Below are positions 50,521 through 58,123 of a DNA stretch of 64,000 nt, one piece after another (position 1 is the stretch's first letter; each line of letters opens with the position of its first letter). The notes under the pieces are model-generated. The model did not search any database. It was given only the letters and a program-made list of their open reading frames with translations, and was not told the origin of the DNA. A program made the translations under genes and the position numbers. Location: contig NZ_JGYW01000003.1 of the NCBI RefSeq assembly GCF_000741205.1, positions 62,001 through 126,000 of the forward strand, written 5' to 3'. This DNA comes from Bifidobacterium gallicum DSM 20093 = LMG 11596 (GTDB lineage: Bacteria; Actinomycetota; Actinomycetes; Actinomycetales; Bifidobacteriaceae).

Positions 50521-50712
50521 CACGATTCCTTTCATCGGCGGGCACCATCCCGCCAGAAACAAACGCAATCGGCAACACTATGCCCAATCGGCCCCTGTTG
50601 CAACTCGCCCTACCGCCAAACAATGGCACAAACTTGCGTGTGATGCGCTATACTTCGCAGCAGTTGGCCGCCTCTGGTTGTCGTGAGCGCAATGTGCGGC
50701 AGACAACCATTC

Positions 50713-50807
50713 TTGACATCCTCCCCCGCCTGTAGAGGCGCGGGATTCCTTGGCCTCACGGCCGAGGATTTTCTGTTTCACAGACTACGCTTCGCACTAC
50801 AACGTGA
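50713..50807 (-). ncRNA. Candidate omega-RNA/right-end RNA of tnpB
   Basis: The segment after the tnpB stop holds two hairpins (50748-50767, arms CCTTGGCC / GGCCGAGG with one mismatch, and 50722-50744) and ends at TCAA. In this family the transcript spanning the tnpB 3' end and right end forms the guide RNA. No transcript evidence is available here. Confidence 0.5.
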
Positions 50808-52019
50808 TTAGTTGTTGTGGTGTTTGCGTCCGTCTCCGCAGACGTTCACCGCAAGCCCTGCGGCGAGGATGTTTTTGGCTGCGTTCACGTCCCTGTCATG
50901 GGTTGTGTGGCAGTACGGGCACGTCCATGCCCTGACGTTCAACGGCTTCTTGCCGTTGTTTTTACCGCAGTGGGAACAGATTTGGCTGGATGGGTACCAG
51001 CGGTCGATGACGATGAGCTGGCGCCCATACCATGCGGCCTTGTATTCAAGCATGGTACGGAACATGCGCCAGCCCGCGTCCGTGATACTACGGTTGAGTC
51101 CGCGTTTCGCTGCCCGACCGTTGGGAAGATACCGACCCGGATGGGCACGGTCTTCCTTCGGGGCGGCTTTGCGGCACATGTTCCGCACAGCCAGGTCTTC
51201 CAGCACCACCGTTTGGTTTTCACGGATGATGCGGGTTGACAGCTTGTGCAGGAAGTCCTTGCGCCGGTCGGCGCCCTGCGCCTGAATGCGGGCGACTTTC
51301 AGCCGGGCCTTCTCGTAGTTGCGACTTCCCTTCTGCTTGCGGGCCAGATTGCGCTGCGCTTTCCCCAGCCGTTTCGCGTTGCGCTTGCGGAAACGCGGGT
51401 TGGGGATTTTCTCGCCGTCCGAGAGCGCGGCGAGAAAATCCACTCCCATGTCGACGCCGATTCGTGTGTCGGTCCTGGGTATCGGCTTGACGTGTTCCTC
51501 CACGAGGATGCTCACATGCCAGCGTCCCGCCGCGTCCAAGGATATGGTGACGCTGGAGGGAACGGCTTTCACGGGAAGCGTCCTTGACCAGATGACACGC
51601 AACGGTTCCTTCATTTTCGCCAGCTTGAGATGACGCTTGCAGCCGTCCCATGTGAAAGCGTAGCGGGTGAAGGTGGCCGAACCGCCATGCGCCTTGCGTT
51701 TGAACGCGGGGAAGTCCCCCGTGTGGTTGAAAAAGCTCGAGTACGCGGTTTGCAGATGACGTAGCGCCTGCTGCAATGGTACGCAGGACACGTCGTTGAG
51801 GAACGCCAGCCCTTCGCTTTTCTTCCACCCGGTCAGCGCCTTGCTGGTATCCCGGTAGGACACGTTGCGTTGTTCGCGGGTCCACGTTTCGCTACGCAAC
51901 GCTAACGCCTTGTTGTAGACAAGCCGGACGCACCCCAATGTGCGCCGTAGCAGGTTCTCCTGTCCCGGCGTGGGATAGAAACGGAACCTGTAGGCCCGTT
52001 GTGTCCGACTCGTTTCCAT
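50808..52019 (-). CDS. tnpB: TnpB, RNA-guided nuclease of IS200/IS605 family
   Basis: A 402-residue protein. The N-terminal helix-turn region (AYRFRFYPTPGQENLLRRTLGCVRLVYN) is typical. The RuvC-like nuclease residues are all present: Asp190 in RIGVDMGVDFLAAL, Glu274 in VVLEDLAV and Asp377 in THDRDVNAAKNIL; the zinc ribbon has Cys348, Cys351, Cys367 and Cys370 (CSHCG, CPYC). The length is normal, so the nuclease looks intact. The start is ATG 52019; no clear ribosome site is seen and a perfect inverted repeat covers the start. With tnpA absent, movement would need a transposase in trans. Confidence 0.93.
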   Translation of the reverse strand: METSRTQRAYRFRFYPTPGQENLLRRTLGCVRLVYNKALALRSETWTREQRNVSYRDTSKALTGWKKSEGLAFLNDVSCVPLQQALRHLQTAYSSFFNHTGDFPAFKRKAHGGSATFTRYAFTWDGCKRHLKLAKMKEPLRVIWSRTLPVKAVPSSVTISLDAAGRWHVSILVEEHVKPIPRTDTRIGVDMGVDFLAALSDGEKIPNPRFRKRNAKRLGKAQRNLARKQKGSRNYEKARLKVARIQAQGADRRKDFLHKLSTRIIRENQTVVLEDLAVRNMCRKAAPKEDRAHPGRYLPNGRAAKRGLNRSITDAGWRMFRTMLEYKAAWYGRQLIVIDRWYPSSQICSHCGKNNGKKPLNVRAWTCPYCHTTHDRDVNAAKNILAAGLAVNVCGDGRKHHNN

Positions 52020-52054
52020 GTTTGTTATTACACCACCATAGAATAACAAACATG
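52017..52054. repeat. Perfect 13-bp inverted repeat over the tnpB start codon
   Basis: CATGTTTGTTATT (52017-52029) and AATAACAAACATG (52042-52054) flank a 12-nt loop. In the tnpB message the hairpin would hold the start codon in its stem. Confidence 0.85.
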
Positions 52055-52107
52055 AACTCGGCTAACTGCCGCCTACAGAGGCGGCAGTCTGCGCCGAGAA
52101 ACAAAGA

Positions 52108-53064
52108 TCAAACGCCGTACACACGCTTCGTCGTTTCACGCGTCGCACGCGCCACATCGACCAGCGGCATGTCAAGATGGTCGGCAAGCGCTTGCAGCGT
52201 GTAAGGAATCATGTATGGCGCATTTGTGCGGCCACGATACGGCATCGGTGTCAAATACGGCGCGTCCGTCTCGACCATCACATGGTCGAGTCCCACAATG
52301 CGTGCCGATTCGCGGATGCTTTCGTTGCCTTTGTAACTGCTGGCTCCGCTCATGCTCAAATACCAGCCATGCTCCTTGGCAATTTGCGCCATGTCGGTGT
52401 CGCCCGAATAGCTGTGGAACACGGTGCGTTCAGGAGCGCCATCAGCCAGCAACGTGTCGATGACTTCCCTGTGTGCGTCACGGTCGTGGATTTGCAATGC
52501 GAGACCGAGTTCTTTGGCGAGCGCGATATGGTCGCGGAATGCTTGACGTTGCAGTTCTTTGGCGGATTCACCCGTACGGAACAGGTCCATGCCCGTCTCC
52601 CCGATGGCCACGACTTGGCGTGGATGGGCGCGCGCAATGCGTGCGACTTCAGCCATTGCTTCGTCAAATGGCACATCATGCCAAGGTTTGTAGCGTACGG
52701 GCAGCCCGTCGGGCCCCGGTACGCCACGGTGGCCGTGCAATACGGATTCGTTGGGGTGAATGGCGATGGCCGCGTGCACGCGATCGGGATGTTCAATCGC
52801 CATGTCGACGGCCGTCATCAGGTGCGGCAGTTCACAACCGCAGTCGATGACGCCTTCAACGCCGACGGCCGCAGCCTGGTCCAACAGTTCACGCACGCTG
52901 TATACGGGCACTTGCGGCTGGCCTTTGCTCACCGCCTCATGGTTCATGGTTTCGCTGAACGGCACGACGGACGCCACATGCGTATGGTTGTCTATGACCT
53001 GCGCATCAGCCGGCAAAGACACGGGCGCTGGCGCCCAACTGCGGTCCCTGTGTTTTTTGCTCAT
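52108..53064 (-). CDS. tatD: TatD family metal-dependent hydrolase/DNase
   Basis: A cytoplasmic 318-residue TIM-barrel hydrolase. Metal-site motifs are AQVIDNHTHV (D-x-H-x-H variant), AIGETGMDLFR, QIHDRDAH, VFHSYSGD and MVETDAPYLTP, all expected for TatD, a 3'-5' exonuclease involved in DNA repair or turnover. The start is M at 53064 with GAGGAG 7 nt upstream; the open frame to 53370 runs over a separate small frame. A -10-like TATAGT lies at 53174-53179 (minus strand). In other actinobacteria tatD sits next to metG. Confidence 0.93.
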   Translation of the reverse strand: MSKKHRDRSWAPAPVSLPADAQVIDNHTHVASVVPFSETMNHEAVSKGQPQVPVYSVRELLDQAAAVGVEGVIDCGCELPHLMTAVDMAIEHPDRVHAAIAIHPNESVLHGHRGVPGPDGLPVRYKPWHDVPFDEAMAEVARIARAHPRQVVAIGETGMDLFRTGESAKELQRQAFRDHIALAKELGLALQIHDRDAHREVIDTLLADGAPERTVFHSYSGDTDMAQIAKEHGWYLSMSGASSYKGNESIRESARIVGLDHVMVETDAPYLTPMPYRGRTNAPYMIPYTLQALADHLDMPLVDVARATRETTKRVYGV

Positions 53065-53183
53065 CGTTAGCTCCTCGCTCGCCCATGGTTTCAGCCCGTT
53101 TCCTTGATGATGATTGCAATATTTTTTGCGTTGATGGTGCAGTACATGGGTGTCCCTGCCTGTTGTGTTTTCCACTATAGTTG

Positions 53184-53363
53184 TCAGACAGGCGCCTTGA
53201 ATGTGAGCATTTCGTCTTCGCGCGCGTCCAATGCGACATCGACCGCGTTCTCGTACACAGCGGTTCCCATCCACCGCATCGCCTGCACGGTCATGTCGTG
53301 GACGGCTCCCGGTTCGAGCGCGTCCTGCTCGAGCAGCACGTCCCGTCCACAGTTCTCGGGCAC
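53184..53363 (-). CDS. Small hypothetical protein, 59 residues
   Basis: Unrecognised minus-strand frame from GTG 53363 to TGA 53184. It contains CGRDVLLEQDALEPGAVHDM, then TVQAMRWMG, and ends in DEMLTFKAPV. AAAGG lies 9 nt before the GTG, an in-frame stop lies shortly upstream, and codons favour G/C in third position as in neighbouring genes. It lies between galA and tatD on their strand. It could also be the tail of a lost gene. There is no homology evidence. Confidence 0.45.
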   Translation of the reverse strand: MPENCGRDVLLEQDALEPGAVHDMTVQAMRWMGTAVYENAVDVALDAREDEMLTFKAPV

Positions 53364-53446
53364 CTTGCACGGCCTTTAAGGTGCAATGTGCCCATCATGC
53401 GTGCCCCACTGTAAATGTGCGCCTTGCCGACCTCACCACCGAAGGC

Positions 53447-56245
53447 TCAACGTATTGGTTGCCTGTCGTACACCACCTTGAACACGCGTGCGCTTGGCAC
53501 ATCGTTGCGTGACGCTGTGATGCGCACGGTTGTGCTGTCTTCGCGTTCCACAGTCCATGGTTTCGCGCCCGGCGCATGATGCTGGTGTTGTGCGGGGTCG
53601 GGGAACACTTGTTCAAGATGCGCGTCAGCCGGCAGTTCCAAATACATGGATTCCACGCCGTGACGCCGCCAAATGGTCAGATAGTCGCAGGTTTCCCCTG
53701 CGGCAATGCGCGCAGCCAATTCCGGGTCGGTGTCGTGCGCGATGCGCTCATCATGTTTGAGTCCGGCCACGAGCCATGCGCCGTTGAAATCAGGCAATTC
53801 ATACGGATACCACGGCACCATAGCGCGTTGCTCGTCCAACACGGCGCGATGCAGCCCGATGGCTTCACGCACCAAATTCATGCGCGGCTCGTCGAGCTGG
53901 TCGAGGAATCCCGTCAATATCATGCGCGACAGGATGCCTGTGGCCAATACGAACACGGCCTGTTCATCGTCCATGGCCGCATCGGGACGCACCCAGTGAC
54001 CTTGCTGCTCGGGCAACACGGTCAGTCCCGACGCGGCGGCAATGCTGGCGAACACGACCGGGTCGCATTGATCGGAAGTAGATTGCATATCCAAACGCGA
54101 GAGTATCGCGTAATCGGCACGCATGGAACCCGAACTGCTGTTTTCGATGATCACGTCGGGGTGACGCACGCGGATGCTGTCAACCCAGTCAAGCACGGCG
54201 CGGCAGTGGTCGAGCAGCGCGCTGCCCATCGACTCGGCGTTCGTGTCGGGCCCCATGCCGGGCGTCGTGTTGTACGCAAACTTGAAGTAGCGCACGTCGA
54301 ACTCGTGGACGAGCCGTTCAATCGCCAACGTGGCGTGCTCACGCGCGAGCGGCGAACGGAAATCAAGATGGTAGCGGCCGCGGTCGCCGACGCGCTCGCC
54401 GTGACGGCACATGAACGCCGAATCGGGCAGCATGCGCGCGGCAGGCGAGTTGACACCCACAATTTCAGGCTCCACCCACAGCCCAACGCGCATACCGTTG
54501 GCCTGGATCGTATGCGTGACGCCAGCGAAACGCAGCGCGCCGAACCGGTTCGTTGACGGCATCCACTCGCCTACCGTGCTCCACCAGCCCAAGTCTTCAC
54601 TGTCATACCAGCCTGCGTCGATGCAGAAAATATCGGCGCCGGCTTTGGCCGCGCCACTGATCAACGGCAGTTCCTTGTCGACGCTCGGATCTCCGTTGAG
54701 CGTGTCTTGATAATCGTTGTAGACGACGACGCCCTGCTCGTGCGCATGCTCGTCGACGCGACCGCAGTACGCGGCCTGCGCGCGACGCAACGCACGGCGC
54801 TGCATCGTCATTTCCGCCACCACGTCACGCCAGTCGCCCTCGCAAATCGCGAAACTGACAGGCACCGAGCGGAACACGTTCGTGTCGTCAAGCATCGTGA
54901 ACCATGAGTGCTCGTGGCATTCGGGCCCGTAAGCGCTCACACGCAAGCCCGGCGCGTCCTCACCGACCGCCCATTCCCAGGCGCCGTTCGTTTCAATCTG
55001 CCACATGAACGAGAACGGGTGCGAACCGTCCGTGAGCCGCGTGGCTTCAATGATGCCGGCCGGTAAGAACTCGCCTGTCGACCATGTGGACGAGCTGCTG
55101 CGCGAGAACCTCGCCGATCCCATACCCGGATTGGCCTGATAGTTGCGGTCCTTGAGCGTGGTCGAACGCAATGGGCTGGAATGCCAGTCGTTTTCAAGAT
55201 CCCATGAACTGTCGCCATAGTAGATCGTCATGTCTTCAGGCTGCACGTCGCACGCCGCCAACGGCAGCGTCATGTTCATTGACGACAACGCTTCGAGCGG
55301 ATACTTGTTTTTCGAGTGCGCCAACGTATACGTGCGCACGGCGCTCAAGCCTTCCTCGATCTGGAATATCGAGGCCACCACAGGCACTTCGCCAAGTTCG
55401 TCGTGCTGCACAATCACGAGCGTCGCCGGCTGCCGGTCCGCATCACCATCCACAACCTTGCTGCCCGCACGGTTCAACTGGCCTGGTGCCAGCGCGAACG
55501 CACCACGGAATCGCAAGCGTCGCCCTGCGGCCGACACCGCCAGTTTGAGACGGCTATCCGCGCCCGAATCACGCGATGAACGCATAACAACAATCGGTTG
55601 CGGGTCAGGTTCGCCTGTGAATGGCTGATCAGCGGTGGCCGCGGTGTCCGCAGTGTCCGAGCCGGATTGGCCCGCAGTATCCCGCGCGCCGGCTGCCGAA
55701 TCTTCCGAGTTTCCCGAGTTCCCCGAATTTCCCGGATTTCTCAGGCTCTCACCCGAGTGCGTCGGGAACATGTCGAGCGACGTGTCAGCTTGCGGTACCG
55801 GCGCCACCAGATCAGCCGCGTCAGCCATGCCGCGGCCGGAAATCCCGACGAGCGAGACCGGGGATTCATCCGAAACTTGGAACGTCAACGAAGTCACGCC
55901 ATTGCCCCACGTGAACCGACCGTCGCCGTCCGGCTCGATGCGCGTGCATCCGTTGCACACGGACGCAATGATCGCGTCGATTTCCGCCAGCCCGTCCCAG
56001 CTCGCCGAGCCCGGCACGCTCGCGTAATCCTCGCCGAGTAGTCCCAGTGCCGGCGGGTTGTCAATCGGACCCGCGCACGTATGCCGGTCACGCATGCCGC
56101 GCACGTGTGTGGGGTTCGCCGGTATGGTGGACACGAACGGTTCCTGAATAGGTTCCCGCGTAGGTTCCTGAATAGTGGAGTTCGACGACACGTCTTCTCG
56201 ATTCTCGCGTGATGCGGAGGTCGCACACTGCTCTGACGGGTTCAT
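53447..56245 (-). CDS. GH36 alpha-galactosidase homologue with Ala at the nucleophile position
   Basis: A 932-residue GH36-type protein without signal peptide, so cytoplasmic. It has an N-terminal beta-sandwich, a TIM barrel with GVVVYNDYQDTLNGDPS, FCIDAGWYDSEDLGWW, MRVGLWVEPEIVG and RYHLDFRSPL, then a C-terminal beta domain. The acid/base region STSDQCDP and the preceding IIENSSSGSMRADY are present. The nucleophile motif, usually K-x-D-Y/M-N, reads YFKFAYNTTPGMG; Ala657 is codon GCG at 54275-54277. A Gly/Ser/Asn/Thr-rich insertion (about 165-210) interrupts the N-terminal domain. The start is M at 56245 with GAGG 6 nt upstream. It may be inactive or have a changed function. Confidence 0.85.
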   Translation of the reverse strand: MNPSEQCATSASRENREDVSSNSTIQEPTREPIQEPFVSTIPANPTHVRGMRDRHTCAGPIDNPPALGLLGEDYASVPGSASWDGLAEIDAIIASVCNGCTRIEPDGDGRFTWGNGVTSLTFQVSDESPVSLVGISGRGMADAADLVAPVPQADTSLDMFPTHSGESLRNPGNSGNSGNSEDSAAGARDTAGQSGSDTADTAATADQPFTGEPDPQPIVVMRSSRDSGADSRLKLAVSAAGRRLRFRGAFALAPGQLNRAGSKVVDGDADRQPATLVIVQHDELGEVPVVASIFQIEEGLSAVRTYTLAHSKNKYPLEALSSMNMTLPLAACDVQPEDMTIYYGDSSWDLENDWHSSPLRSTTLKDRNYQANPGMGSARFSRSSSSTWSTGEFLPAGIIEATRLTDGSHPFSFMWQIETNGAWEWAVGEDAPGLRVSAYGPECHEHSWFTMLDDTNVFRSVPVSFAICEGDWRDVVAEMTMQRRALRRAQAAYCGRVDEHAHEQGVVVYNDYQDTLNGDPSVDKELPLISGAAKAGADIFCIDAGWYDSEDLGWWSTVGEWMPSTNRFGALRFAGVTHTIQANGMRVGLWVEPEIVGVNSPAARMLPDSAFMCRHGERVGDRGRYHLDFRSPLAREHATLAIERLVHEFDVRYFKFAYNTTPGMGPDTNAESMGSALLDHCRAVLDWVDSIRVRHPDVIIENSSSGSMRADYAILSRLDMQSTSDQCDPVVFASIAAASGLTVLPEQQGHWVRPDAAMDDEQAVFVLATGILSRMILTGFLDQLDEPRMNLVREAIGLHRAVLDEQRAMVPWYPYELPDFNGAWLVAGLKHDERIAHDTDPELAARIAAGETCDYLTIWRRHGVESMYLELPADAHLEQVFPDPAQHQHHAPGAKPWTVEREDSTTVRITASRNDVPSARVFKVVYDRQPIR

Positions 56246-56748
56246 GGCAGGCCTCACTTTCTCGTTCCGGCACAACGCTTGAGCCGGTTGATACCGAGCT
56301 TCGCTCGCTTCTACGGGCATTGTACGAAGGCTTGCACGCGCGGTCATTCCCCCGTCCAAGGAGGGAACGCCCTACTTGGATTCAACACACCCCAGCCATA
56401 CCCCCGTAAGCTGCCCCAAGTTCCAGCATGGCATAGGTTTCGTCGATTTTTTTGATTTTTCCCAAAACGGGTCGTGTCCGCCGACACTTCGCCACGGCCA
56501 ACCATGCGTAGAATGCCCTAGCTACGCGCCCCGCCAGCCCCGGCTACAACGGGCACACTCGCGAACACAGAAATACCCAAAAACCACAAACAAGCCTCCC
56601 GCAGCGGATGCGGAAGGATTATGTACAGCCCCAGCGTGGCCGCAACGGCCTTGAGCCGCCACCGTCACAAAACTAGCGGCCCAAACCGTTGACAGCAAAC
56701 AGGTCGGCAAGAAAAAGTGGCAGCCTAAAGCCCAAAACCGTAAACCCG
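56246..56748. promoter_or_regulatory. Upstream region of the GH36 gene
   Basis: About 500 bases without a supported gene. A -10-like TACAAT lies on the minus strand (56319-56324), 74 nt before the galactosidase start. An A/T-rich patch (56445-56465) is the only other feature. The region leads into the 53-bp repeat array. Confidence 0.45.
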
Positions 56749-57137
56749 CTTACCAGACTGGTCAGAAAAGACGCAGTTTGACGAACGAAACCGTAACCTT
56801 CCTTACCAAGCTGGTCAGAACAGACGCAGTTTGAGGGATAGAACTGTAATCCCGCTGACCAAGCTGGTCAGAAAAGACGCAATTTGGGGTCTGAAACTGT
56901 AGTTATTCTTACCAGGCCGGTCAGAACAGACGCAGTTTGAGGGATAGAACTGTAATCCCGCTGACCAGGCTGGTCAGGAAAGATGCAATTTGGGGTCTGA
57001 AACTGTAGTTCTCCTTACCAGGCTGGTCAGAAGAGACGCAGTTTGGGGTCTGAAACTGTAGTTGTTCTTACCAGGCTGGTCAGGAAAGACGCAGTTTGAG
57101 GGATGAAACCGTAATCGTGCATCCCGGGCTGGCGCAG
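56749..57137 (+). repeat. Seven-unit array of the 53-bp double-dyad repeat plus a decayed unit (locus B)
   Basis: Units start at 56749, 56802, 56855, 56908, 56961, 57014 and 57067: exactly 53 bp each time, with a degenerate eighth at 57120. Every unit has CTKACCAGRCTGGTCAG (17-bp palindrome; CTG and CTT forms) followed by GACGCAGTTT, an 8-nt loop (GGGGTCTG or GAGGGATA) and GAACTGTA or AAACTGTA. Two unit subtypes alternate, so units 2+3 and 4+5 form a near-identical 106-bp repeat. There are no unique spacers and no cas genes. Confidence 0.93.
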
Positions 57138-57157
57138 TTGGAGCCAGACAAAGAGAA

Positions 57158-57182
57158 AGCCGGCGGTGAGAAGCCGCCGGCT
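57158..57182. terminator. GC-rich hairpin after the repeat array
   Basis: Arms AGCCGGCGG / CCGCCGGCT with a 7-nt loop; the minus strand continues with TTTCTCTTTG. It might end a transcript that crosses the array. The 390 bases from here to 57571 show no supported gene. Confidence 0.5.
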
Positions 57183-57571
57183 GAGAGAGAGAAGAGAGAA
57201 GAAGGGTTCAGTTATGGGGTTCCTTGAAGGAGCCTCGCCAGTAGTTGGTGATTACTGACAGTTATTATGAAACTTCTTGACCCTGAGAAGAACAATACTC
57301 TCCTCTGAGAAATCACTGAAACAGTTGCACAATGTTGCTGGATGCCGAACAATCGGGCACACAACCACCACTGCCGCATCTTACAAACGTTGCAATATCA
57401 ACGATTTGAGCTTCCACATCACCGCTTGGCCCCACACGGCGTACCGCCCGAAATCCGCGCTACAAACCCTTGAAATTAGCATACAGCATAATATGCAGCG
57501 TCCGCCGAGTGCCCGATCCCAGCAATATCGCGGTTGCGGCAGCGATGTTGCGCACAGACCCAGTTCCCGGG

Positions 57572-57901
57572 TTACAGGCCGAACCGTGACTTCATCACGT
57601 ACAGCGCGACGCCATAGATTACCGTGCTGATGACGGCCAGCAATACGGCGATCCAGGCCATCAGGCGACCCGACTCCTTGCGCTTGGGGCCTGTGGCAGC
57701 CACGGCCACACCGGAAAACCCGAAGCCCAGTACGGCGATGAGCAACCATGTACCCACATTCATCTGTTTGGCCCATACGGCCGAAGAATCGCCGACGAGT
57801 TCAGACAGTCCCAACAGAATGAACGCGATGTTCACAATGACCGCAATGATCGGCCAAAACGAACGTGGGCCATCATTGTCGGCAATCCATTTCTTCTTCA
57901 T
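57572..57901 (-). CDS. Small three-helix membrane protein
   Basis: A 109-residue protein. Its N-terminus KKKWIADNDGPRSFWP is followed by three hydrophobic segments (IIAVIVNIAFILLGLSEL; TWLLIAVLGFGFSGVAVAA; LMAWIAVLLAVISTVIYGVALYV). I do not recognise a named family. The start is ATG 57901 with AAGGA upstream; the longer frame to 58120 covers repetitive sequence and is not supported. It lies downstream of metG on the same strand, separated by a large inverted repeat. Confidence 0.7.
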   Translation of the reverse strand: MKKKWIADNDGPRSFWPIIAVIVNIAFILLGLSELVGDSSAVWAKQMNVGTWLLIAVLGFGFSGVAVAATGPKRKESGRLMAWIAVLLAVISTVIYGVALYVMKSRFGL

Positions 57902-57998
57902 GGCATGGTCCTTGTATGCAGTAGGTGGATGATGCAGCGGGCTGGCATAGTGGCATGGACTGGCGCAGTGACAGTGACATGGCACAGCACGGCATAAC

Positions 57999-58053
57999 GC
58001 AATCGCGCGTGGCAGGAGGCATACGGTACGCCATGCCTGCCACACGCGATTGC
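57999..58053. terminator. Long inverted repeat downstream of metG
   Basis: 18-nt arms with one mismatch (GCAATCGCGCGTGGCAGG / CCTGCCACACGCGATTGC) enclose a further GGCAT / ATGCC stem. Likely the metG terminator or transcript-stability structure; no T-tract is seen. Confidence 0.6.
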
Positions 58054-58123
58054 ATGCCAATACTGGCAACTCTGTACTGGAACTGACGAGTACTTGCAGG
58101 TACTTGCTAGTACTCACCAATAC

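Larger units (their letters stand above)
50713..52100 (-). mobile_element. tnpB-only IS200/IS605-type element
   Basis: The element carries tnpB but no tnpA (Y1 transposase). Subterminal hairpins lie at both ends: right end 50722-50744 (CCCGCGCCT type arms) directly beside TCAA on the minus strand (50713-50716), the usual right cleavage tetranucleotide, and left end 52065-52088 with perfect arms ACTGCCGCCT / AGGCGGCAGT. There are no terminal inverted repeats or target duplication, as expected for this family. The left boundary is approximate. It is inserted between kup and tatD. Confidence 0.75.

Noticed and set aside
48379-50712. c-di-AMP riboswitch upstream of kup
   Set aside because: The short leader before kup shows no ydaO-type conserved segments, and the IS element begins soon upstream.
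56749-57137. CRISPR array
   Set aside because: The full 53-bp unit is repeated; there are no unique spacers and no cas genes nearby.
57277-57630. 117-codon plus-strand frame after the repeat array
   Set aside because: No ribosome site, low-complexity composition, and it overlaps the end of the small membrane-protein gene antisense.
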